From Acropora yongei (taxonomy: Eukaryota > Cnidaria > Anthozoa > Scleractinia > Acroporidae), in the NCBI GenBank assembly GCA_014634225.1, contig BLFN01000817.1:4369392-4389391 (forward strand): a stretch of DNA of 20,000 nucleotides. The letters run 5' to 3'. The position numbers were made by a program, and so were the translations under genes. Below are positions 11,500-20,000 of this stretch, piece by piece. How positions within the stretch are numbered: position 1 is the first letter of the stretch; each line of letters starts with the position of its first letter. The notes below the pieces were generated by a model, which saw only the letters and a list, made by a program, of their open reading frames with translations, was not told the DNA's origin and did no database searches.

Positions 11500-12500
11500 A
11501 GTCATGTTCCGTAACTTTGAGACAGTTTTCTTGTAACTACCATACAATGGTATTCATGTTATGCAAGTGTGAGACGGTTTCCTTGTCGCTACCATACGAT
11601 GGTAATGATATTCCGCAACTTTAAGATGATATCCTTGTAATTACCTTACAATGGTATTCATATTCCGCAACTTTGAGACGATTTCCTTGTAATTACCATA
11701 CAATGGCATTCATATTTAGGAACTTTGAGACGCTCTCCTTGTACTTACCACACAATGATATTCACATTCCGCAATTTTGACTTGATTTTCTTGTAACAAC
11801 CATACAATGGGTTCATATTCCTCAACTTTTAGACGATTTCCTTGTAACAACCATATAATGGTATTCATAATCCGGGACTTTGAGACCATTTCCTTGTAAC
11901 TACCATACTATGGTGTTCATATTCCGCAACTTTGAGACGATTTCCTTGTAACTTCCATATGATGGTATTTTTATTCAGCAACTTTGACACGATTTCCTTG
12001 TAACAACCATACAATGGTATTCATAATCGGCAACTTTGATACCAATTCCTTGTAATAACCATACAATGGTATTCATATTCGGCAACTTTGAGAAGATTTC
12101 CCTGTAACTACCAGAGAATGGTATTGATATTCTGTAACTTTGAGACGATTTCCCTGTAAATACCAGAGAATGGTATTGATATTCTGTAACTTTGAGACAA
12201 TTACCTTGTAACTACCCTACAATGGTATTCATATTCCGGAACCATGAGACGATTTACTTGTAATAACCATAGGATGGAATTTATATTTCCCAATTTTAAC
12301 ACTTTTTTTGTAACTACCATACAACGGGATTCATATTCCGCAACTTTGACACGATTTCCTTGCAATGACCATACGAGGGTATTGATATTCCGCAACTTTG
12401 AGACAATTCCTTGCAATGACCATACAATGATATTCAAAATTCGCAACTTTGAGACGATTTCCCTTTAAGTACCATGCAATGGTATTCAAATTGTGCAACT
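11500..12500. repeat. Higher-order block C, copy 2
   Basis: Second copy of the block at 8385, with TATGCAAGTGTGAGACGG at 11560 and TTACCTTACAATGG at 11641 (offset 3115). Fragments of the same block recur near 11090-11160 and 12690-12960, where the monomer has TGCTGCAAGTGTGAGAC and CTTCTCGCCACCATACGATG, so this region has been copied more than once at short range. Confidence 0.75.
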
Positions 12501-14274
12501 TTTAGACGATTTCCTTGTAACTACCATACAATGGTGTTCATGTTCCGCAACTTTGAGACGATTCCCTTGTAACTACCATACAATGGTATTCAGATTCTGC
12601 AATTTTGAGACGATTTCCTTGTAATTACCATAAAATGGTATTCATATTCCGCAACTTTGAGGCATTCTCTTGTAACTACCATACAATGGTATTAATGTGC
12701 TGCAAGTGTGAGACTGGTTCCTTCTCGCCACCATACGATGTTAATGATATTCCGCAACTTTAAGATGATATCCTTGTAATTACCTTACGATGGTATTCAT
12801 ATTCCGTAACTTTGAGACGATTTCCTTGTAATTACCATACAATGGTATTCAAATTCAGCAATTTTGAGACGCTTTATTTGCACTTACCACACAATGATAT
12901 TCACCTTCCGCAATTTTGACTTGATTTTCTTGTAACAACCATACAATGGGTTCATATTCCTCAACTTTGAGACAATTTCCTTGTAACAACCATATAATGG
13001 TATTCATAATCCGGAACTTTGAGACCATTTCCTTGTAACTACCATAAAATGGTATTTATATTCCGCACGTTTGAGACGGTTTCCTTTTAACTACCATACA
13101 TTGTTTTTCATAATCCTCAACATTGAAACGATTTACTTGTAATAACCATAGGATTGAATTTATATTCCCCAATTTTAACACTTTTTTTGTAACTACCATA
13201 CAACGGCATTCGTATTCCGCAACTTTGACACGATTTCCTTTCAATGACCGTACGAGAGTATTTATATACCGCAACTTTGAGACCCTTTCCCTGTAACTAC
13301 AATACAATGGTATTGATATTCCGCAACTTTGAGACGATTTTCTTGTAACTGCCATAAAATGGTATTGATATTCTGCAACTTTGAGACCATTTCCTTGCAA
13401 TGACCATACAATAATATTCAAAATTCGCAACTTTGAGACGATTTCATTTTAACTACCATGCAATGGTATTCAAATTGTGCAAGTTTTAGACGATTTCCTT
13501 GTAACTACCATACAATGGTATTTATTTTCCTCAACTTTGAGACGAATTCCTTGTAACTACTATAGACTGAAATTCATATTCCGCATCTTTGAGACGCTTT
13601 CCTCGTAAGTACGATATGTCGGTTTTCATATTCCGCAACTTTGAGAAGATTTCCTTCTAACTAGCATACAATGATATTGGTGTTCCGCAGCTCTGAGACT
13701 ATTTCCTTGGAATAACCATACAATGGTATCCATATTCTGCAAGTTTGAGGCGATTTCCTTGTAACTACCATACAATGGTATTCATACTCCGCAACTTTGA
13801 GACGATTTCTTTGTAACTACGATCATGAGTATGGTATTCATATTCCGCAACTTTGAGACAATTTACTTGTAATAACCACAGGTTGGTATTGATATTTCTC
13901 AAGTTTAAGACTCTTTTCTTGTAACTATCATACAATGGTATTCATATTCCGCACCTTGGACACGACTTCCCTCCAATGACCTACAAGGGTATTTATATTC
14001 CTTAACTATGAAACGCTTTCCATGTAACTACCATACAATGGCATTGATATTCCTAAACTTTGAGACGATTTCCTTGTAATGACCCTAATATGGTATTCAT
14101 AATCTGCAACTTTGAGACGATTTACGTGTAAAAACATAGTTTGGTATTTATATTCTTCAACTTTAAGACTTTTTCCGTGTTACTACAATAGAATGGTATT
14201 TGTATTCCGCAACTTTGACACGATTTCCTTGCAATGACTTGCAAAGACCATTTCCTTGTAACTACTATACAATG

Positions 14275-14970
14275 AAATTCACATTCCGCAACTTTGAGAC
14301 GATTTCCTTGTAACGACCATACAATGGTATTCATAATCCGCAACTGAGACGATTTCCTTGTAACTACCATTCAATGAAATTCATATTATGCAAGTTTAAG
14401 ACGATTTCCTTGTAATGACCATACAATGGTATTCATAATCCGCAACTTTGAGACGATTTCCTTGTAACTACCATACAAAGGTATTCATATTCAGCAACTT
14501 TTGGACGCTTTCCTTGTACTTACCACACAATGATATTCACCTTCCGCAATTTTGACTTGATTTTCTTGTAACAACCATACAATGGGTTCATATTCCTCAA
14601 CTTTGAGACAATTTCCTTGTAACAACCATATAATGGTATTCATAATCCGCAACTTTGAGACGATTTCCTTGTAACGACCATACAATGGTATTCATAATCC
14701 GCAACTGAGACGATTTCCTTGTAACTACCATTCAATGACATTCATATTATGCAAGTTTAAGACGATTTCCTTGTAATGACCATACAATGGTATTCATAAT
14801 CCGCAACTTTGAGACGATTTCCTTGTAACTACCATACGATGGTATTCATCATCCGCAACTTTGAGACGGTTTCCTTGGAACTACCATACAATGGTATTCA
14901 TATTCCGCAACTTTGAGACGATTTCCTTGTAATTACCATACAAAGGTATTCATATTCAGCAACTTTTGGA
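14275..14970. repeat. Local duplication marked by a 3-base deletion
   Basis: Two monomers, at 14341 and 14702, lack three T residues and read CCGCAACTGAGACG. Both are followed by TTCAATGAMATTCATATTAT. The 361-bp spacing equals seven monomers minus three bases. The downstream CAACTTTTGGACGCTTTCC monomer recurs at 14497 and 14962 (spacing 465), about two monomers more. This is a recent local block duplication with unit gain. Confidence 0.75.
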
Positions 14971-15742
14971 CGCTTTCCTTGTACTTACCACACAATGATA
15001 TTCACCTTCCGCAATTTTGACTTGATTTCCTTGTAACAACCATATAATGGCATTCATAATCCGGAACTTTGAGACCATTTCCTTGTAACTACCATACAGT
15101 GGTATTTATATTCCGCACGTTTGAGACGGTTTCCTTTAACTACCATGCAATTGTTTTCAAAATCCTTAACATTTAAACGATTTACTTGTAATAACCATGG
15201 GGTGGAATTTATATTCCCCAACTTTAACACTTTTTTGTAACTACCATACACTGGCATTCATATACCGCAACTTTGACACGATTTTCCTTGCAATGACCAT
15301 ACGAGGGTATTTATATTCCGCAACTTTGAGACCATTTCCCTTAACTACCATACAATGGTATTGATATTCCGCAACTTTGAGACGATTTTCTTGTAACTGC
15401 CATAAAATGGTATTGATATTCTGCGACTTTGAGACCATTTACTTGCAATGACCATACAATGATATTCAAAAGTCGCAACTTTGAGACGATTTCCTTTTAA
15501 CTACCATGCAATGGTATTCAAATTGTGCAAGTTTTAGACGATTTCCTTGTAACTACCATACAATGGTATTCATATTCCTCAACTTTGAGATTAATTCATT
15601 GTAACTACTATAGACTGAAATTCATATGCCGCAACTTTGAGACGCTTTCCATGTAACTACCATACAATAGTATTGATATTCCGCAACTTTGAGACGATTT
15701 CCTTGTAATGACCATACAATGGTATTCATAATCTGCAACTTT

Positions 15743-16400
15743 GAGACCATTTACTTGTAATAAACAAAGAAGGTATTTATATTCTTCAACTTTAAGACTT
15801 TTTCGTTGTTACTACAATAGAATGGTATTTGTATTCCGCAACTTTGACACGATTTCCTTGCAATGACCATACGAGAGTATTTATATTCCGCTACTTGGAG
15901 ACGCTTTCCTTGGAACTACCATACAATGGTCTTGATATTCTTCAAGTTTAAGGCGATCTCTTTGTAATGACCATACAATGGTATTTATATTCCGGAACTT
16001 TGATACTGTTTCCTTGTAAGTATGATACAATGGTATTTATATCCGCAACTTTGACACGCTTTCCTTGCAATGACCATACGAGGGTATTTATATTCCGCAA
16101 CTTTGAGATGCTTTCCTTGTAACTACCATAAAGAGGTATTGATATTCCGCAACTATGAGAGGATTTCCTTGTAATGAGCATACAATGGTATTGATATTCC
16201 GAAACTTTAAGCCAATTTCCTGGTAACTACCATACAATGGTATTCATATTCCGCAAATTTGATTATTTTCTTTTAACTACCATACAATGGTATTCATATT
16301 CCGCAACTTTGAGACCATTTCCTTGTAACTACTATACAATGAAATACACATTCCGCAACTTTGAGACGATTTCCTTTTAATGACCATACAATGGTATTCA
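15743..16400. repeat. Higher-order block B, copy 4 (partial)
   Basis: Fourth, partial copy of the block at 3322. It contains TGGTCTTGATATTCTTCAAG at 15927, the two-base-deleted TTTATATCCGC near 16038, a CATAAAGAGG monomer near 16128, ATGAGCATACAATGG and CCAATTTCCTGGTAAC. It breaks off soon after the ACTACTATACAATG monomer at 16328. The shared two-base deletion in all four copies argues for common descent rather than parallel change. Confidence 0.75.
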
Positions 16401-18390
16401 AATTGTGCAACTTTTAGACGATTTCCTTGTAACTAGCATACAATGGTATTGGTATTCCGCAGCTCTGAGACTATTTCCTTGTAATAACCATACAATGGTA
16501 TCCATATTCCGCAAGTTTGAGGCGATTTTCTTGTAACTACCATACAATGGTATTCATATTCCGCAGCTTTTAGGCGATTTCCTTGTAACTACCATAGAAT
16601 AGTATTGCTATTCCGGACCTTTGAGACGAATTCCTTGTAGTGACCATACAATGGTATTCATAATCTGCAACTTTGAGAAGAATTCCTTGTAACTACCATA
16701 CACTGAAATTCATATTCAATAACATTGAGACGATTTCCTTGTAATTACTATACAATGAAATTCATATTCTGCAAGTTGAAGATAATTTCCATGTAATTAC
16801 CATACAATGGTAGTCATAATCTGCAACTTTGAGACGATTTCCTTGTAACTACTATACAATTGTGTTCATATTCCTCAACTTTGAGGCAACTACCTTGTAA
16901 CTACGCTACAATGGTATTCATATTCCGCAACTTTGAGGCGATTTCTTTTAATGACGATACAATGGTGTTGATATTCCGCAACTTTAGACGCTTACCTTGT
17001 AACTACCATGCAGTGGTATTTGTATTCCGCAACTTCTAGACGATTTCCTTGTAAATACCATACAATGGCATTCATATTCCGCAACTTTGAGACGATTTCC
17101 TTGTAATGAGCATACGATGGTATTTATATTGCGCAACTTTGAGACGCTTTCCTTGTTAATACCATACAATGGTATTCTTATCCCACAAGTTTGAGGCGAT
17201 TTCTTTCAATGAAGATACAATGGTGTTCATATCGCGCAACTTTGATAAGATTTCCTTGTAACTACCATACAATGGCATTCATATTCGGCAACTTTGAGAC
17301 GATTTTGTTGTAACTGTCATACAATGGGTTCTTATTCCGCAATTTTGAGACGATTTCCTTTTAACTACCATACAATGGTTTTCATATTTCGCAACTTTGA
17401 GAGGATATACTTGTAACAACCATAGCATGGTATTTATATTCCTCAACTTTAAGACTCTTTCCTCGTAACTACCATACAATTTGATTCATATTCTGCAACT
17501 TTCACAGGATATCCTTGCAATGACCAGACGAGGGTATTCAAATCCCGCAAATTTGAGGCGATATCTTTTAATGAAGATACAATGGTGCTCATATCCCGCA
17601 ACTTTGAGACGATTTCCTTGTAACTAGCATACAATTGTATTCATATTCCGCAACTTTGAGACGATTTCCTAGTAACTACCATACAATGGTATTCATATTC
17701 TTACCATATAATGGTATTGATTTTCCTCAACTTTGAGATGACTTCTTTGTAATTAGCATACGATGGAATTCATATTCCCCAACTTTGAGACGATTTCCTT
17801 ATAATTGCCATACAATGGTATTTATACTTACTTACTTTGAGATGATTTGCTTGCAATTATCATACAATGGTGTTCGTACTCCACAAGTTTGAGACGATTT
17901 CCTTGTAATTACTATACAATGATATTCCTATTCCGCAACTTTGAGAGGATTTCCTTGTATTTACCACACGATGGTATTCATATTCCGGAACTTTGATACG
18001 ATTTCCTTATAATTACCACTCGATGGTATTGATAGTCCGCAAATTTGAGGCGATTTCCTTATAATGACCATATGATGGTATTTATATTCTGCAATTTCGA
18101 GACTACTTTTTTGAACTATTTTACGATGGTATTTTTGTCTCGGAACTTTGAGAGGATTTCCTCTTAATTGCCATGCGATGGTATTTATATTCAGCGCCCT
18201 TGAGACGATGTTTTTATAATGACCAAAGAATGGTACTTATATTCCGCAACTTTGAGACGCTTTCCTTGTAACTACCATACAATGGTATTCATATTCCGCA
18301 ACTTTGAGACGAAATCCTTGTTATTACCATAGAATGGTATTCATATTCCGCAAATTTGAGACGATTTCCTTGTAATTACCATACTATGCT

Positions 18391-18960
18391 TTTTATAATT
18401 TTCGATTTTTTTGTTGTTGTAACAAGGAAAGGTTGGGGATGATATTCAAATCTTGGAAGTTTTAAATGACCTACCTTCAATAGTGAAATGTCTCTTCTGG
18501 TAATGGCCAAACAAGGGTACACAAATTCCGCGACTTCGAATGAATCTTTTTGTAATGACCATACGATGGTTTACACATATTCTCTAACTTTGAGACAGTT
18601 TTCCTTATAATTTTGCGCAACTTTGGCACAGCTTTTGTTGTAATGAAGGTGCGATGTTCTACACATAGCCATACGATGGTACACAATTTTAAAAGAGTTT
18701 TCCTATTCACATTGCCAAAGTTTGAAACAGCTTAAATTGTATTGATGATACGATGGTGCACACATTTGTGTGAATTTAATCACCTTACTGAACAAATGAT
18801 GATATTGACCTATGCCAGCTTTGAAGCAACTTTCCTTGTGGTGATCCTTGGATCTGAATTCAAAATGAAAGCTTCTCCTGCTATAAACATAGTATGGCAC
18901 ACACATTCCCAGACCTTACGTGAGGTTTTTTCTTGTAATAGTCATTTCTTCTCATGCGAT
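18391..18960. repeat. Right margin of the array, decaying monomers
   Basis: Monomer pieces remain recognisable but grow sparse: CCATACGATGGT at 18560 and 18669, AACTTTGAGACAGTTTTCC at 18586, GATACGATGGTGCACACA near 18747, and a last weak unit with TATGGCACACACATTCC at 18892. Spacings depart from 52 bp. As at the left side, the dyad spacer is ACG. A 21-bp piece near 18418-18438 appears in reversed orientation. A 130-codon open frame starting at 18742 runs through this margin into the flank and has no recognisable domain. Confidence 0.75.
18759..18772. other. Small palindrome CACACA-TT-TGTGTG
   Basis: Perfect six-base arms around a two-base centre, created where a decayed dyad monomer runs into a CA-rich stretch. 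Too short to assign a role. Confidence 0.5.
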
Positions 18961-19418
18961 TCAGGTCACCCCTGTCTTTTTTTCACTTTATATGGGCGTG
19001 TTACGATAATGAATAACAAACGGACTTTTTTAAACCGTTTGTTTGGTAACAAAACCATTTTTCACGTCACAATGGATGTATGGCGTAGCGCGCGCTGTTC
19101 GATTGAAGCCTCGTTTGTAAGTCCCAAACGTTGATAAATTAGAGTCCAGTGAACAGGCGAGAGTATAAACAGGTTGCTATCCTTGTGAGATTTATTCGGT
19201 GGATGGCGAAATATATAATTTTAGCTTCTGGGCCCTGCTTTTTTAGGAAGTTCTGTGTAAAAAAGAAAACAAAAACAACCAAAACCGGAAAACTGAGCTG
19301 GCTTTAGAGATGCGATTTCACTTCGTTAAGAATATCGATTTTGCGAGGGATTTGGTGAAGGGGAGGCTTTCTTGATTAATACACGCTTAAATATGTAGAA
19401 TGTAAGGAGTTATTTTTG
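18961..19418. other. Non-repetitive flank without a recognised gene
   Basis: Sequence stops resembling the 52-bp monomer at about 18960. The stretch holds a hairpin-forming inverted repeat (19000-19050), a short GC-rich island with AGCGCGCGCT (19087-19096) and an A-rich purine tract (19258-19292). Stop codons occur in all frames, and the longest open frame is simply the end of the 130-codon frame from 18742. A weak promoter/first-exon reading of 19060-19122 is given as a finding. Confidence 0.6.
19000..19050. repeat. Imperfect inverted repeat, potential hairpin
   Basis: The inner arms AACAAACGG (19015-19023) and CCGTTTGTT (19035-19043) pair perfectly over nine bases around an 11-base loop. 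Outer GTTAC (19000-19004) and GTAAC (19046-19050) also pair. It could be a small transposon remnant or a regulatory stem; nothing decides between these. Confidence 0.65.
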
Positions 19419-19420
19419 CT

Positions 19421-19490
19421 TGAGTTAAGCGCTGTCGGATGGGGTTGATGCATGGGAGACCATTTGGGAAAAACCCTTGCGGTATTCCTT
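19421..19490 (+). pseudogene. 5S rRNA-like segment (SINE head or 5S pseudogene)
   Basis: The order TTAAGC, GTCGG, GGTT, ATGGGAGACC, TGGGAA matches the internal control region and 3' half of animal 5S rRNA. The 5' half (about 19385-19420) is barely recognisable at best. The best reading is the head of a 5S-derived SINE; a free 5S pseudogene or chance similarity remain possible. It is not a functional 5S gene. Confidence 0.45.
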
Positions 19491-19563
19491 GTGGAGTTGG
19501 CGTAGTGATTATTATCAATCGCGCCTTCCACCTCTACAACCGTTGAGTTTCAGTCGACCTAAA
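19491..19563 (+). promoter_or_regulatory. tRNA-like pol III promoter remnant
   Basis: The A-box-like TGGCGTAGTGAT starts at 19498, and a decayed B box (CGTTGAGTTTC) starts at 19541, where a consensus box would read GGTTCGANTCC. The spacing matches positions 8 and 52 of a tRNA. Bases lost in the B box suggest that it is no longer an efficient promoter. Confidence 0.45.
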
Positions 19564-19612
19564 CCTGACTCGAAGGTTTTCTCTGGGTAGCCTTGTTTAC
19601 CCTCTTCTTTCA

Positions 19613-19624
19613 CCCCCCCCCCCC
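19613..19624 (+). repeat. C12 homopolymer
   Basis: Twelve C residues in a row in the tail of the putative SINE. Length is probably variable between individuals and prone to sequencing error. Confidence 0.9.
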
Positions 19625-19645
19625 TCAATCTAAAATCAACTCATG

Positions 19646-20000
19646 CCAATAAGTTTAGTTAGTTCTTGACTATAAAGTGCTACCTTCTCGGATTAAGGAG
19701 TCTTAAATTTGCTTCGTTCTTTTGCTTCAAATCTTTAAGTCGATACTACTGCAAGTTAATTAAGTACGATTTTCTTGCCAATGAAAAATATTGTTCTGTA
19801 CATGACTTGATATATCTGTTGAGTTTTGGGGCCCAAAAGAATATTTCTTTGATTTTTCTTTAATCAGCGCAAAGAAGTCGTAAAGCCAGCGTTGTGGCTG
19901 ACACTTTAACAGAGGTAAGTGGAACAAAACCATTGTTCAGTGTCTTGTGTATTTCCGGCAACTGAAATTATTTTGGACTATAAAGGAAATGCACTAGCCA
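19646..20000. other. AT-rich flank, no gene recognised
   Basis: An open frame of 65 codons at 19666-19863 is rich in Leu, Phe, Lys and Tyr as expected of AT-rich non-coding DNA, and has no recognisable motif. AGAGGTAAGT at 19911-19920 is a perfect match to the 5' splice-site core AG|GTAAGT. The frame before it is open only from 19864, for 18 codons, so it could at most be an untranslated or short exon. Nothing else is evident. Confidence 0.5.

Larger units (their letters stand above)
1165..18390. repeat. Core of 52-bp satellite array
   Basis: A continuous same-orientation array of about 330 monomers. The period is 52 bp: CCGCAAC starts at 2425, 2477 and 2529, and again at 2581. A typical unit reads TATTCATATTCCGCAACTTT, then GAGACGATTTCC, then TTGTAAC, then the dyad TACCATACAATGGTA, whose last four bases open the next unit. 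Recurrent subtypes differ at GTAACTACC / GTAATGACC / GTAATAACC / GCAATGACC, at GACGATTT / GACCATTT / GACGCTTT / GACACGATTT, and at ATTCATATT / ATTCATAATC / ATTTATATT. Subtypes are not random along the array but form cassettes and higher-order blocks. No pol III B box, CENP-B-like box or credible gene is visible. Likely role: satellite DNA; function unknown. Confidence 0.95.
19421..19645 (+). mobile_element. Putative composite SINE (5S-like head, tRNA-like middle, C-rich tail)
   Basis: SINEs are short retroelements transcribed by RNA polymerase III and copied by a LINE partner. The head resembles the 3' half of 5S rRNA: GTTAAGC (19424), GTCGG (19434), GGTT (19443), ATGGGAGACC (19452-19461) and GGGAA (19466) come in the 5S order, covering the usual A-box and C-box region with a deletion of about four bases. 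The middle resembles a tRNA: TGGCGTAGTGAT (19498-19509 region) fits the A box, and a decayed B box lies at 19541-19551, the normal 43-44 bases away. The body has GACTCGAAGGTTTTCTCTGG (19568) and ends in a C12 run with TCAATCTAAAATCAAC. Such a body and tail resemble cnidarian SINEs as I remember them. The 5' end and target duplication are not resolved. Confidence 0.5.

Noticed and set aside
9250..12468. Plus-strand open frames at 9250-9447 and 12244-12468
   Set aside because: They are monomer translations in a duplicated segment, with no independent coding signal.
393..17634. Many minus-strand open frames of 60-124 codons with repeated peptides such as KVAEYEYHCMVVTRK and SQSCGISIPLYGSYKE
   Set aside because: The monomer length (52) is not a multiple of 3, so three monomers read in three frames give a 52-residue peptide period by necessity. 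Frames end at scattered stops (TGGTAG, ATATGA), have no conserved start, and change frame at every indel. This is what a non-coding tandem repeat gives.
1165..18390. Centromeric CENP-B box in the monomer
   Set aside because: The TTCG-N4-A-N2-CGGG pattern is absent on both strands of the consensus. A centromeric role is not excluded, only this motif.
1165..18390. Array of tRNA or 5S genes
   Set aside because: No A/B box pair or 5S internal control region is found in the monomer; the 5S-like signal is confined to the right flank.
1..18400. CRISPR array
   Set aside because: The unit is contiguous 52-bp tandem sequence without unique spacers between conserved repeats. Degree of similarity varies continuously along the whole unit, and no cas-like genes are present.
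1..18400. Telomeric or simple-sequence repeat
   Set aside because: No TTAGGG-type runs occur; the period is 52 bp with complex sequence.
18742..19134. 130-codon plus-strand open frame as a gene
   Set aside because: Its first half is decayed satellite monomer and its second half crosses the inverted repeat. There is no domain, membrane pattern or codon signal.
19666..19863. 65-codon plus-strand open frame as a small gene
   Set aside because: AT-rich composition, no recognisable motif, and length within chance expectation.

Overview
The window is almost entirely non-coding eukaryotic DNA. From base 1 to about 18,400, and in decaying form to about 18,960, it is one head-to-tail tandem array of a 52-bp monomer, roughly 350 units by length. 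The remaining 1 kb is single-copy-looking flank. I see no convincing protein-coding gene. The organism is a eukaryote, most likely a marine invertebrate animal. A tRNA-type SINE remnant in the right flank, with a C-rich tail, resembles SINEs I associate with cnidarians such as corals and anemones. That species guess is inference only.

Layout. 1-1025: divergent left part of the array, which runs off the window. 1026-1159: a 134-bp GC-rich insertion flanked by TGACC on both sides; removing it plus one TGACC restores the 52-bp register exactly. 1165-18390: the array core. Its monomers carry CCGCAACTTTGAGACG, then TTTCCTTGTAAC, then the dyad TACCATACAATGGTA. The core is layered: monomer subtypes occur in fixed order as a four-monomer (208-bp) cassette seen 17 times, and these lie inside higher-order blocks repeating at about 2.6-3.2 kb. 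Examples begin near 3322, 6201, 9813 and 15743, and another pair is 8385-9440 with 11500-12500. 18391-18960: monomers decay, with one short fragment in reversed orientation at the edge. 18961-20000: flank with a hairpin-forming inverted repeat (19000-19050), a weak candidate promoter/first exon (about 19060-19122), and a putative composite SINE. The SINE has a 5S-rRNA-like head (about 19421-19490), a tRNA-like middle (about 19491-19563) and a C12 tract (19613-19624).

Interpretation. The array looks like a satellite evolving by unequal exchange, gene conversion and local segmental duplication, with homogenised centre and diverged margins. The most thought-provoking features are the dyad (arms conserved, 3-nt spacer variable, and a few monomers with both arms changed so that pairing is kept), a unit close to five helical turns, and the ordered cassette. 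These would fit a protein-bound or structurally constrained satellite, but sequence alone does not prove a function.
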